Shown: in pieces, positions 44,070 through 52,678 of the stretch
How positions within the stretch are numbered: position 1 is the first letter of the stretch
Layout of the letters: each line of letters starts with the position of its first letter
Position numbers and translations under genes: made by a program
Source of the DNA: Lachnospiraceae bacterium
Lineage (GTDB): Bacteria > Bacillota > Clostridia > Lachnospirales > Lachnospiraceae
Assembly: GCA_017624235.1 (NCBI GenBank)
Contig: JAGANL010000034.1
Span: 1 to 64,000 of the forward strand
Reading direction: 5' to 3'
DNA length: 64,000 nucleotides
The notes under the pieces: model-generated
What the model was told of the DNA's origin: nothing
The model's input: the letters and a program-made list of their open reading frames with translations, nothing else
Database searches by the model: none

Positions 44070-45218
44070 ATGGCAAACAGATTTATTTTGAACGAGACTT
44101 CCTATCATGGAGCAGGTGCAATTCAGGAAATTGCAACGGAAGCAGCAGGCAGAGGCTTTCAAAAGGCATTTGTATGTTCCGATCCTGACCTCATCAAATT
44201 CGGAGTAACCAAAAAGGTTTTGGATGTACTGGATAAGGCCGGACTTGTTTACGAGGTATATTCCAATATCAAACCAAACCCAACGATTGAGAATGTACAG
44301 ACCGGTGTTGCCGCGTTCAAGGCATCCGGCGCAGATTATATTGTAGCAATCGGTGGAGGCTCCTCTATGGATACGGCAAAGGCAATCGGTATCATCATTG
44401 CCAATCCTGATTTTGCAGATGTAGTCAGCTTAGAGGGTGTTGCACCTACCAAGAATAAATCCGTGCCGATCTTTGCAGTACCAACTACCGCCGGAACTGC
44501 TGCAGAGGTAACGATCAATTATGTCATTACCGATGCCGAAAAGAACCGTAAGATGGTATGCGTGGATCCGAAGGATATTCCGATTGTAGCATTTGTGGAT
44601 CCGGAAATGATGTCCTCCATGCCGAAGGGACTGACCGCCGCAACCGGTATGGACGCTTTGACACATGCAATCGAAGGATACATTACCGCAGGCGCATGGG
44701 AGCTTTCAGATATGTTCCATTTGAAGGCAATCGAAATCATTTCCCGTTCCCTGAGAGGCGCTGTTGATAACACACCGGAAGGAAGAGAGGATATGGCACT
44801 CGGACAGTACATAGCAGGTATGGGCTTCTCGAATGTAGGTCTTGGTATTGTACATTCCATGGCACATCCGCTGGGTGCATTGTACGACACTCCTCATGGA
44901 ATTGCCAATGCTATCATTCTTCCTACCGTTATGGAATATAATGCCGAAGCAACCGGCGAGAAATATCGTGAAATTGCAAGAGCCATGGGCATAGCCGGAG
45001 TTGACGCAATGTCTCAGGAGGAATACAGAAAGGCTGCTATTGATGCGGTAAGACAGCTCTCTATAGATGTCGGAATCCCTCAGGATTTGAAGGAAATCGT
45101 AAAGGAAGAGGATATCCCATTCCTTGCACAGTCTGCATACGATGACGCCTGCAGACCGGGCAATCCAAAGGAAACCAGTGTAGAAGATATTACTGCACTT
45201 TATAAGAGCCTGCTGTAA
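44070..45218 (+). CDS. fucO: Lactaldehyde reductase / iron-containing alcohol dehydrogenase
   Basis: This 382-residue group III alcohol dehydrogenase closely follows E. coli FucO in length and text. It begins MANRFILNETSYHGAGAIQE and contains IGGGSSMDTAKAIGI, then PTTAGTAAEVTINYVITD and GMDALTHAIEGYI. MAHPLGALYDTPHGIANAI carries the iron-binding His residues. It reduces lactaldehyde to 1,2-propanediol with NADH, the usual end of fucose or rhamnose fermentation. It stands alone with its own ribosome site (AAAGGAGAG) and terminator, 12 kb from the isomerase operon. Confidence 0.92.
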   Translation: MANRFILNETSYHGAGAIQEIATEAAGRGFQKAFVCSDPDLIKFGVTKKVLDVLDKAGLVYEVYSNIKPNPTIENVQTGVAAFKASGADYIVAIGGGSSMDTAKAIGIIIANPDFADVVSLEGVAPTKNKSVPIFAVPTTAGTAAEVTINYVITDAEKNRKMVCVDPKDIPIVAFVDPEMMSSMPKGLTAATGMDALTHAIEGYITAGAWELSDMFHLKAIEIISRSLRGAVDNTPEGREDMALGQYIAGMGFSNVGLGIVHSMAHPLGALYDTPHGIANAIILPTVMEYNAEATGEKYREIARAMGIAGVDAMSQEEYRKAAIDAVRQLSIDVGIPQDLKEIVKEEDIPFLAQSAYDDACRPGNPKETSVEDITALYKSLL

Positions 45219-45225
45219 GCAGATT

Positions 45226-45262
45226 TTAAGGGATGATGGAGCGTTCCATCATCCCTTTTCTC
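45226..45262 (+). terminator. Terminator after fucO
   Basis: AAGGGATGATGGA and TTCCATCATCCCTT form a 13-bp stem with a GCG loop, followed by TTCTC. The A-rich 5' side may also let it serve the converging pdxT transcript. Confidence 0.88.
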
Positions 45263-45277
45263 TTCCTTTTTGACAAA

Positions 45278-45844
45278 TTACATATTCAAAAAATACTGAT
45301 GTACCTCCAAAGAATCCGCGAGTTCCGGATGGAAGGCTGTAACAAGCTGGTTTCCCTGCCTTGCCGCAACAATCTTGCCATCCACTTCTGCTAACACCTC
45401 TGCTTCTCCCCAGACCCTGTCAATATAAGGTGCACGAATAAACGTCATCGGAACCGTCCCGATTCCCTGAAACTCCGCCTCTGTATAAAAGCTTCCAAGC
45501 TGTCTGCCATAAGCATTTCTCTTTGCACGAATCTGCATCGTTCCAAGGTGCGCATCTCCATCCTCTACCTGCTCTGCTAAAAGAATCAGCCCGGCACAGG
45601 TGCCGAACACCGGCATTCCTTCCAAAATCCTCTGCCGGATCGGCTCCAGCATTTCGCAGTCCTTCAGAAGCTTTCCCATTACCGTGCTTTCTCCACCGGG
45701 AAGAATCAAACGGTCAAAATGCCGGTCCAGATCCTTCTTCTGCCGTATTTCAAAATGCTCTGCGCCAAGCCGGTCCAGCATAGCTCCATGCTCTGCAAAA
45801 GCGCCCTGCAGCGCCAAAACCGCCACTGTCATCATACTGCCCAC
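45278..45844 (-). CDS. pdxT: Pyridoxal 5'-phosphate synthase glutaminase subunit
   Basis: This 188-residue class I glutaminase feeds ammonia to PdxS in vitamin B6 synthesis. It contains VAVLALQGAFAEHGAMLDRL and LILPGGEST. FGTCAGLILLA holds the nucleophilic Cys, and VTAFHPELADSLEVHQYFL the His/Glu pair. The GTG at 45844 has GAGGAAAATAAA just upstream. ATG codons at 45835 and 45832 are alternatives and lie nearer the family N-terminus. It starts three bases after pdxS. Confidence 0.95.
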   Translation of the reverse strand: MGSMMTVAVLALQGAFAEHGAMLDRLGAEHFEIRQKKDLDRHFDRLILPGGESTVMGKLLKDCEMLEPIRQRILEGMPVFGTCAGLILLAEQVEDGDAHLGTMQIRAKRNAYGRQLGSFYTEAEFQGIGTVPMTFIRAPYIDRVWGEAEVLAEVDGKIVAARQGNQLVTAFHPELADSLEVHQYFLNM

Positions 45845-45847
45845 ACT

Positions 45848-46723
45848 TTATTTTCCTCTCTCTGCCATCAGCAGTTCAATTTCCTGCTCATTGATGCCGA
45901 CCATGGCTTCACCGAGATCGGTAGACAGCTCTGCAATCAGCTTTGCATCCTGATAATTGGTCACTGCCTTCACAATCGCTGCTGCACGCTTTGCGGGATC
46001 TCCCGATTTAAAGATACCGGAGCCGACAAATACACCTTCTGCACCAAGCTGCATCATCAGTGCCGCATCCGCCGGAGTTGCCACACCACCTGCTGCAAAA
46101 TTCACAACCGGAAGCTTTCCGTTCTCATGTACATAAGCCAGTAGATCCACCGGAACCTGCAGCTTCTTGGCAGCCTCATATAATTCATCCTCTCTCAGAT
46201 TCTGCACTCTGCGAATCTCAGAATTCATGGCACGCATATGGCGTACTGCCTGCACCACATCACCGGTTCCCGGCTCTCCCTTTGTCCGGATCATGGAAGC
46301 GCCCTCGGCAATTCTTCTGAGAGCCTCGCCCAGATCCCGCGCACCGCAGACAAACGGTACCTTAAACTGTTTTTTATCTATATGATAAACATCATCTGCC
46401 GGAGATAAAACTTCGCTTTCATCAATGTAATCGATTTCAATCGCTTCCAGAATCTGAGCCTCTACAAAATGACCAATCCGGCATTTTGCCATAACCGGAA
46501 TGGACACAGCGTCCTGAATACCCTTGATCATTTTCGGATCGCTCATACGGGATACACCCCCTGCTGCACGGATATCCGCCGGGATTCTCTCCAGCGCCAT
46601 GACTGCACAGGCGCCTGCTGCCTCAGCAATTTTAGCCTGCTCAGGTGTCGTAACATCCATGATGACACCGCCCTTTAACATCTGGGCAAGGTTTTTATTT
46701 AACTCATATCTTTCATTTCCCAT
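45848..46723 (-). CDS. pdxS: Pyridoxal 5'-phosphate synthase lyase subunit
   Basis: This 291-residue barrel enzyme makes pyridoxal phosphate from ribose 5-phosphate, glyceraldehyde 3-phosphate and ammonia. Family text includes [53 protein letters not shown] and [20 protein letters not shown]. It forms a complex with PdxT, encoded next. The promoter region carries direct repeats suited to a PdxR/MocR activator. Confidence 0.98.
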   Translation of the reverse strand: MGNERYELNKNLAQMLKGGVIMDVTTPEQAKIAEAAGACAVMALERIPADIRAAGGVSRMSDPKMIKGIQDAVSIPVMAKCRIGHFVEAQILEAIEIDYIDESEVLSPADDVYHIDKKQFKVPFVCGARDLGEALRRIAEGASMIRTKGEPGTGDVVQAVRHMRAMNSEIRRVQNLREDELYEAAKKLQVPVDLLAYVHENGKLPVVNFAAGGVATPADAALMMQLGAEGVFVGSGIFKSGDPAKRAAAIVKAVTNYQDAKLIAELSTDLGEAMVGINEQEIELLMAERGK

Positions 46724-46762
46724 CTCTTTATTCCTACCTCTCTAGTATGTTTTATAGGTGCT

Positions 46763-46823
46763 ATTATACCGGAATCTGGTATTTTTAAAATATCCAGTTT
46801 CTTAATTTCTAACCATACCAGTT
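46763..46823 (-). promoter_or_regulatory. pdxST promoter with direct repeats
   Basis: On the minus strand a perfect TATAAT (46768-46763) lacks a good -35. AAACTGGTAT (46823-46814) and AAACTGGATA (46800-46791) are direct repeats 23 bases apart just upstream, with an inverted ATACCAG between them and the -10. This arrangement fits a promoter activated by a MocR-type PdxR protein, though no such gene is in the window. Confidence 0.6.
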
Positions 46824-46860
46824 TAGGATTAAAATGCCGTCTGCACCCTCCTGAAAACAA

Positions 46861-47619
46861 TCATATATAATATTCCGCACCCTGGCTAATCATCATCCGT
46901 CTGAAAAATTCTTTTGCCCGATTGCTGGTAGGATGATTAAATACCTGCTCCGGCGTTCCGTCCTCGATAACGGCTCCGCCATCCAGCATAATAATCCGGT
47001 TGGATATCCTTCGGATAAACTCCATTTCATGAGAAACGATAATCATCGTATTCCCCTCATCCACCGCTTTTTTGATCGTTTCCAGCACCTCGCCTACCAA
47101 TTCCGGATCCAGCGCGGAAGTAGGCTCATCAAAAAGAAGCAGTTCCGGCTGCATTGCCAGAGCACGGGCAATGGCAACTCTCTGCTGCTGTCCGCCCGAC
47201 AATTGTGAAGGATAGTAGTCCATCCGGTCTGCCAGCCCCACCTTGGCAAGCTCCTCCCGGGCAATCCCTGCTGCCTCTTCCTTCGGAAGCTTTCTTACGA
47301 TGACCAGTCCTTCCATGACATTCTCCAGAGCAGTCTTTCGATGGAAGAGTCCAAAATTCTGAAATACCATTGCCGTCTTCTGACGCAGGCGAATACAATC
47401 CCTGGAGGAATGATGACGGGCATCTACCGTCACATCCCCCACTGTAATGCTTCCCTCCTCCGGCTTTTCCAAATAATTCATGCAGCGAAGAAGCGTAGAT
47501 TTTCCTGTACCGGAAGAGCCAATGACTCCCAATACATCCCCTTTCTGAATAGTCAGATTCAGATGGTCCAGAACCACATTCTGTCCAAAACGTTTGCTCA
47601 GATTCTTAATCTCTATCAT
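46861..47619 (-). CDS. Amino acid ABC transporter ATP-binding protein
   Basis: This 252-residue GlnQ/TcyN-type ATPase has Walker [22 protein letters not shown] and Q-loop [17 protein letters not shown]. The signature is LSGGQQQR, Walker B is [14 protein letters not shown] and the switch His is in [12 protein letters not shown]. The ATG at 47619 overlaps the permease stop (ATGA) and has GGGAGG upstream. It is the last gene of the importer operon that begins with the M20 hydrolase. Confidence 0.94.
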   Translation of the reverse strand: MIEIKNLSKRFGQNVVLDHLNLTIQKGDVLGVIGSSGTGKSTLLRCMNYLEKPEEGSITVGDVTVDARHHSSRDCIRLRQKTAMVFQNFGLFHRKTALENVMEGLVIVRKLPKEEAAGIAREELAKVGLADRMDYYPSQLSGGQQQRVAIARALAMQPELLLFDEPTSALDPELVGEVLETIKKAVDEGNTMIIVSHEMEFIRRISNRIIMLDGGAVIEDGTPEQVFNHPTSNRAKEFFRRMMISQGAEYYI

Positions 47620-48329
47620 GTATGACTGCCTCCCGGAATCTTCCATTTTTCCTCCAGCCAGTGTCCTCCCCTTTCAATGACAATGGTACATACCCAATAA
47701 ATCAGAGCCAGTGTAACATAAGCTTCAAAATACCGGTAGCTTCGTCCTGCCAGAATCTTACCCTTCGCTGTAATGTCAATAACCTCACAGGTAAAGGCAA
47801 GAGAGGTGCTCTTCATCAGTGAAATCAAAGAGTTTACCAGAGTAGGTAAAGCAACCGTAAAGGCTTCGGGAATAATGACGCGTACCAAAACCTGCCATCC
47901 ATTCATGCCGAGAGACTTAGCCGCCTCTCTCTGGCTTTTATCAATAGAACCAAAAGCCGCACGAATCACTTCCGAATTATACGCCGCCTCATTTATGGTA
48001 AAACATGCGATTACATATACCATCGCAGGAATATCATAGATGTCAAAATCCCATTCCAAAAAATAATTGAGATATTTGATCAGAATCGGAATACCATAAA
48101 AGGATAAGTATAATTGAATTACCATTGGTGTCCCGCGAATGAGAGATACTAAAAAAATCTCTATCTGGTATAATACCGGAATCTTTTTCATCTTGATCAA
48201 TGCAAATGCCAATGCCAAAGATACCCCCAGGATAAACGAACAGATGGTGATTTCCATGGTAATCGGAAAATTTGACATAATCTGCGGAAAATATTCTTTT
48301 ATGTAAGAAACATTAAATAAATCAGGCAT
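47616..48329 (-). CDS. Amino acid ABC transporter permease
   Basis: This 237-residue HisM-type permease shows SLIRGTPMVIQLYLSFYGIP and the ATPase-contact loop NSEVIRAAFGSIDKSQREAAKSLGM. The CymR-regulated Tcy/Ytm cystine importers of Bacillus have similar permeases. A single permease gene here suggests a homodimer. Confidence 0.93.
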   Translation of the reverse strand: MPDLFNVSYIKEYFPQIMSNFPITMEITICSFILGVSLALAFALIKMKKIPVLYQIEIFLVSLIRGTPMVIQLYLSFYGIPILIKYLNYFLEWDFDIYDIPAMVYVIACFTINEAAYNSEVIRAAFGSIDKSQREAAKSLGMNGWQVLVRVIIPEAFTVALPTLVNSLISLMKSTSLAFTCEVIDITAKGKILAGRSYRYFEAYVTLALIYWVCTIVIERGGHWLEEKWKIPGGSHT

Positions 48330-48356
48330 ATTTTCTTCCTTCCGCCGCTCTTTCCG

Positions 48357-49178
48357 TCAATCCGGAACATATTCTGTACTTCCAAAATATTTTTCTGCCA
48401 GCTGATCCAGCGTACCATCCTTTTTCAGTGCCGCCAGTGCTTCATTAATCCTTGCAGCCAGCTTCTGCCCTTCCTCGGTCCTGGACAGCATAATATAAGT
48501 AAGCTCCGTGTCCACTCCATTATTGAAAAGCGCCTTTTCCTCCTCCGTCAGCTCAAAGGTACGCAGATTGTAATGAAATTCTTCATTATACTTCTCATAG
48601 GTCAGCCGGTTCAAATACATAAAATCATACTTTCCGTCATTCAGCTCCTGAAGCAGCACCGAATAGTCTGCATCGGAATAATTGATTTTGATGTCTGCAT
48701 CTGTCCTCTGACTGTAATCCTCCATGCGTTCTCCGCCGACGGTTCCCGTCACTTCGATCGTGGATTTTCCGTTCAGATCCGCCAGAGAATTGATATCCGT
48801 ATTGTCACCCGGTACAATTACGATAGAAAAGTCATCCAGATACGGATCTGAAAAGGTATACTTTTCTGCCCGTTCCTCTGTATATTTCAGGCAGTTAATG
48901 CCTACATCATATCTGCCGGAATCGATGCCTGCCAAAATGGAAGGAAATTCCGTTACTGTCAACTCCATGTCATATTCCGGGAGATAATCAAACACTGCCT
49001 TAATGACATCTATGTCATATCCTGTGACTTCTCCGTTATCATCCAGATAGGAATATGGCTTTGGCATTGCCGCATTGGCTACCTTGATCGTTTCTGTTCC
49101 CTCTTTTTTTCCGCAGCCTGCGACCATACCAATCGCTAAAATAGTCAATATCACTGCTGCAATTTTTTTCTTTCTCAT
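48357..49178 (-). CDS. Amino acid ABC transporter substrate-binding lipoprotein
   Basis: This 273-residue family 3 binding protein has the signal MRKKKIAAVILTILAIGMVA and lipobox VAGC. The ligand domain shows PKPYSYLDDNGEVTGYDIDV, GRYDVGINCLKYTEERAEKY and FSDPYLDD. The closest families are cystine and other polar amino acid binding proteins. The Met/Cys-rich leader peptide of the operon supports a sulfur-containing ligand. Confidence 0.92.
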   Translation of the reverse strand: MRKKKIAAVILTILAIGMVAGCGKKEGTETIKVANAAMPKPYSYLDDNGEVTGYDIDVIKAVFDYLPEYDMELTVTEFPSILAGIDSGRYDVGINCLKYTEERAEKYTFSDPYLDDFSIVIVPGDNTDINSLADLNGKSTIEVTGTVGGERMEDYSQRTDADIKINYSDADYSVLLQELNDGKYDFMYLNRLTYEKYNEEFHYNLRTFELTEEEKALFNNGVDTELTYIMLSRTEEGQKLAARINEALAALKKDGTLDQLAEKYFGSTEYVPD

Positions 49179-49189
49179 AATGCTCCTCC

Positions 49190-50515
49190 TTATGACTCCT
49201 GGTTATATTGTTTCATGGAATCAAACTGATCCATAAAATCCGTATATTCTTTTCTCGACGAAAAATAGGGATGATAATTTTCCTTCAGTTCCCGCCCCCG
49301 TCCGGCCTGATCCTTTAACAAACGATACGCTGTAATGGCAAAAATCTTAGCTGTTTCGATATAGGCCTCTTCCTCGTCAACAACATCAAAATCCGCCTGA
49401 TGCACATTTCCCCGGATTCCTCCTGTCCGGAAGGTATATACCGGCATCAGATGCTGTACATCTCCTACATCGGTAGAACCTCCGCTGTGTCCTGACAGGA
49501 TATGTATCTCCCTTCCGGGAGCGGCTGCCTTTGCCGCATATTCAAATTCCTCCAACGGTTCTACCGGAAGCATAGGAAGATATCCCGGCAGAGTCTTAAT
49601 TTCTAACTCTGCACCGACCGCTACAGCACCCGCGTAAAAGGAACGATCCACCTTTTTCGAGGCATCCTGTATCGCTTCAATGTTCTTAGCACGTACCAGA
49701 GTCTCCAAAACCGCTTCATCCGGCACTACATTGACAAGATCTCCTCCCTTTGTCATAATCGGATGTACCCTGACCGCATCCTCATCCCGAAAGGTTTCCC
49801 GATTCAGTCCCAAAGCCTGAAGACCAAGAGAAGCCGCCGAGAGCGCATTGATTCCCTTTTCCGGCATCCCAGCTGCATGTGCTGCCTTTCCTTTATACCG
49901 GATCACCTTGGATACGAATCCATTGTTACTCCCATTTCCGATACCGATGCCCTCTCCCGGCATACTGTGATGAGCCAGACACAAATCGATGTCATCAAAG
50001 GCTCCGATCCTCAGGAGCTCACATTTTCCACCGCCATATTTTATCCTGCCTTCCTTCCGTAAACGGTCTTTAAACTCAATCTCCCCATATTCCTCTGCCG
50101 GAACTGCAAAAAAGATAAGCTGCCCATCCAGATGCTCTGCAACCTCCGGACAGCTCAAGGCCATGGCAGCTCCCACCACTCCGGCAAGCTGTGCATGATG
50201 TCCGCAGCAGTGGGCGGCCTGATTCTCCGGATTTGCATATTTGTGATTCGGAATACGAAGGGCATCCAGCTCCCCCAGCAGCGCTATGCTGAATGTTTCC
50301 TTTTTCTGCGGATTCAAATATGCTTTTGCACCGGTAACTGCCAGCTCTTCTTCCACCTTAAGCCCCAGTTTTTTCATCTGAGTGACAAATTTTTCCGAAG
50401 TTCTGAATTCCTTATAGCCAAGCTCTGCATGCGTATAAATGTCCCGCGCAAATGCAAGAATCTCTTCCCGGTTTTTGTCTATCATCTGTATTATCTTCTG
50501 TTCTACAGCATCCAT
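49190..50515 (-). CDS. M20 family amidohydrolase (AbgB/HipO-like)
   Basis: This 441-residue metallohydrolase resembles the p-aminobenzoyl-glutamate and N-acyl amino acid hydrolases. It shows YTHAELGYKEFRTSEKF, the metal-binding AAHCCGHHAQLAGVVGAAMA, EEYGEIEF and a dimerisation domain near residues 190-310. HSGGSTDVGDVQHLMPVYTF lies near the end. It probably releases an amino acid from an N-acyl or amide form brought in by the adjoining importer. The start at 50515 has GGGAGAAG upstream. It is the first large gene after the leader peptide and terminator. Confidence 0.9.
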   Translation of the reverse strand: MDAVEQKIIQMIDKNREEILAFARDIYTHAELGYKEFRTSEKFVTQMKKLGLKVEEELAVTGAKAYLNPQKKETFSIALLGELDALRIPNHKYANPENQAAHCCGHHAQLAGVVGAAMALSCPEVAEHLDGQLIFFAVPAEEYGEIEFKDRLRKEGRIKYGGGKCELLRIGAFDDIDLCLAHHSMPGEGIGIGNGSNNGFVSKVIRYKGKAAHAAGMPEKGINALSAASLGLQALGLNRETFRDEDAVRVHPIMTKGGDLVNVVPDEAVLETLVRAKNIEAIQDASKKVDRSFYAGAVAVGAELEIKTLPGYLPMLPVEPLEEFEYAAKAAAPGREIHILSGHSGGSTDVGDVQHLMPVYTFRTGGIRGNVHQADFDVVDEEEAYIETAKIFAITAYRLLKDQAGRGRELKENYHPYFSSRKEYTDFMDQFDSMKQYNQES

Positions 50516-50577
50516 TTTTCTTCTCCCTGTAACATTGTTTTTTGAACAGCATCGCCTGCAGTTCCATATCACACAGC

Positions 50578-50605
50578 ATAAAAAAAGCAGGCTCACACGC
50601 CTGCC
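50578..50605 (-). terminator. Attenuator terminator after the leader peptide
   Basis: GGCAGGC and GCCTGC form a compact stem with a GTGTGA loop, followed by TTTTTTT on the minus strand. It lies 20 bases after the leader peptide stop and 63 bases before the M20 start. Its place between the promoter and the first enzyme gene makes it a candidate attenuator. Confidence 0.9.
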
Positions 50606-50624
50606 GATACGATTTCATCCTTCT

Positions 50625-50750
50625 TCAAACGTGATCCATGTACCGTATAAAATTTGGCATACCACAAAAAGACATGCAGCAACACATGCCATTCATACAT
50701 CCCATATGGTTCATGCCACGTTTTACAGCTTCTGTTCTTTTTGCTTTCAT
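50625..50750 (-). CDS. Met- and Cys-rich leader peptide
   Basis: This short open frame encodes 41 residues with 8 Met and 5 Cys. The dense part, residues 13-31, reads MNHMGCMNGMCCCMSFCGM. AAAGGAGG sits 7-8 bases before the ATG, better than for many genes here. A near-consensus promoter lies upstream and a terminator just downstream. The layout is that of an amino acid attenuator, in which ribosome stalling at Met or Cys codons reports scarcity. Other readings are a metal-binding peptide or a modified peptide precursor, but no maturation gene is nearby. Confidence 0.75.
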   Translation of the reverse strand: MKAKRTEAVKRGMNHMGCMNGMCCCMSFCGMPNFIRYMDHV

Positions 50751-50773
50751 AATCGTGCCTCCTTTTTATTCTT

Positions 50774-50802
50774 ACTAATCATACCTTATTAGTATGATTA
50801 GT
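50774..50802. repeat. Inverted repeat at the leader start
   Basis: ACTAATCATAC and GTATGATTAGT are perfect 11-base inverted repeats around a 7-base loop. They lie at or just after the expected transcription start and before the leader peptide ribosome site. They could be an operator or a 5' RNA hairpin. Confidence 0.85.
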
Positions 50803-50811
50803 ATGTAAGAT

Positions 50812-50840
50812 ATCATAGCATGGAAATTTTTTCAAGTCAA
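50812..50840 (-). promoter_or_regulatory. Promoter of the leader peptide-M20-ABC operon
   Basis: TTGACT (50840-50835) and TATGAT (50817-50812) have a 17-base spacer on the minus strand. Confidence 0.8.
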
Positions 50841-50885
50841 TACCAAAAACTTTAAAAGAATACCTAAAGCAATGAAATCAATTAA

Positions 50886-51432
50886 CTAATCCCGAAACGT
50901 ACGTAATGCCTCAATCGTCTGGCTGATCAAATCATCCAGCTCCCAGCCCAGCATTTTTGCACCGCGTTCAATGACCTCTCTGGAGCAGCCGGCAGCAAAA
51001 TTTTTTACTTTTATATTTTTTCTTAACCGATTTCAATTCCAGATCCTGCACACTTTTAGACGGCCGCATGATTGCCACCGCACCAATCAGTCCGGTCAGC
51101 TCATCCACTGCATACAATACCTTTTCCATCTCGTGCTCCGGCTGAATATCCACCGTAATTCCATACCCGTGACTGGCTGTCGCGTGGATGATTCTTTCAT
51201 CCACTCCTCTTTCCCGCATAATCTCCTGTTCCTTTATGCAGTGCTCACCCGGGTAGCGTTCAAAATCCAGGTCATGTAAAAGGCCCACGATTCCCCAGAA
51301 ATCTGTCTCATCGCCATACCCCAGCTTATTTGCAAAATATCTCATGGTCTGCTCCACAATCTGAGCATGCTCTAAATGAAATTCATCCTGATTATATTCC
51401 GTTAATAAATTCCATGCTTCTTCTCTTGTCAT
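50886..51432 (-). pseudogene. HD-domain hydrolase gene, fused to bioB and frameshifted
   Basis: This was probably a separate 181-residue HD protein starting at the ATG at 51432 (MTREEAWNLLTEYNQ, with GAGGG upstream). HD residues are in GIVGLLHDLDFERYPGEH and HATASHGYG. It is now in frame with bioB. Near 51003-50993 one extra base in the AAAAAATTTT run shifts the frame, so translation ends at 50968 with an unrelated tail. The original frame continues FAAGCSREVIERGAKML and on to a stop at 50886. The lost part is about 40 residues. Confidence 0.82.
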
Positions 51433-52440
51433 TCTGTTTGTCCCTCGCTTTCCTTTTTTAAATATTCCGGCATAATATTCCGGCATAATATCCCGTCCCA
51501 GCCTTAACAGCATTTCCTTGTCTCCCCGGATTGTTGACCCTGAAGTAGTCAACATATTTCCGGTAATCGTTGCACTGGCTCCGCTTTCAAACGCACGCTC
51601 ACCATCCTTTTGCATCAGACATCTGCCGGCTGCCAGCCTGATATTGGCAGTTGGATTGATATAACGAAAAAAAGCGACAGTCCTTAAAATATCCTGCTCC
51701 GATAGCGTTTCACGATTTTCTAACGGCGTTCCTTTAATCGGCATAAGTGCATTAATCGGTATGGACTCAATATGTAACTCTGCCAGACTGACCGCCATAT
51801 CCAACCTGTCCTCCCAGGTTTCTCCCATTCCGATAATTCCGCCGGAGCAAACACAGAATCCCTCCTTTTGAGCCAGCTTAATGGATTCTATCTTCTGGTC
51901 ATAGGTATGGGTTGTACAGATGTATGGAAAATATCTTCTGGAGGTTTCAATGTTTTCATGATAACTCTCCACTCCTGCCTCATGCAGCTCGTGAAACTGC
52001 TCTGCTGTCAAAAAACCATGGGAAGCACACAATGACAGCTTACACCTCTTTTTCATTTCCCGGTATGCGCGGATTGTATGCTGAAAATCTTCATCTGACA
52101 GCCCTCTGCCTGCCGTTACGATAGCAAATCTGTCCACACCCTCGCTTTCATTCGCCAGTGCATTTTTTACAATAGTCTCAACAGGCAGATAAGAATATTC
52201 CTCAATCCCGGTCTTATGATGTGCTGATTGAGCACAATATTTACAGTTTTCGCCACACCTACCACTCTTGCCATTGATAATGGTGCACAAATCCACCTTA
52301 GAACCGCAAAAATGCTCCCGAATCAAATCCGCACCTTTACATAACTCCTCCAGGTCACATTTCAGAAAAATGTGTAAGTCGTCCTCCCTGGATAACCTTC
52401 TTCCATCTATAATTTCATTTGCCAGTGCCAGCATTGCCAT
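51429..52440 (-). CDS. bioB: Biotin synthase, stop codon lost by duplication
   Basis: BioB is a radical SAM enzyme that inserts sulfur into dethiobiotin. The 4Fe-4S motif is GRCGENCKYCAQSAHH, with YHENIETSRRYFPYICTTHT and GEDRLDM-like GETWEDRLDMAVSL following. FTCE-like residues are replaced by normal family text up to TITGNMLTTSGSTI. The start at 52440 has AGGAAGGA upstream. A 13-bp tandem duplication (ATTATGCCGGAAT twice, about 51498-51466) shifts the last codons. Without it the gene would end after 332 residues at a TGA overlapping the HD start. As it stands, reading continues into the HD gene. Confidence 0.88.
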
Positions 52441-52496
52441 CTTATCTTCCTTCCTCGTATTCTGTTTCCGTATCTGAATCAAGATTCGTTGGTGCT

Positions 52497-52525
52497 ATAA
52501 TACTACTCATATCCTATCATGTCAA
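52497..52525 (-). promoter_or_regulatory. bioB promoter
   Basis: TTGACA (52525-52520) and TATTAT (52502-52497) with a 17-base spacer on the minus strand lie 57 bases before the bioB start. No clear BirA operator was recognised. Confidence 0.75.
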
Positions 52526-52678
52526 TAGGTATTGTATGGTTTATTTATTCTCATGCTATGTTGCTTTTTTAGGAATTACAATTGTTTACTTATATTTTAC
52601 AGTACACTGATAGAACATAAGTCCCAGATGAAATACACTGGCATGAAAGCAGAGAGATAAAGTAAAGTAGGTATCACA

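Noticed and set aside
52526..52678. Search for a cyclic-di-GMP riboswitch before the chemoreceptor
   Set aside because: No GEMM-type core sequence or clear terminator was found, and the region is simply A+T-rich.
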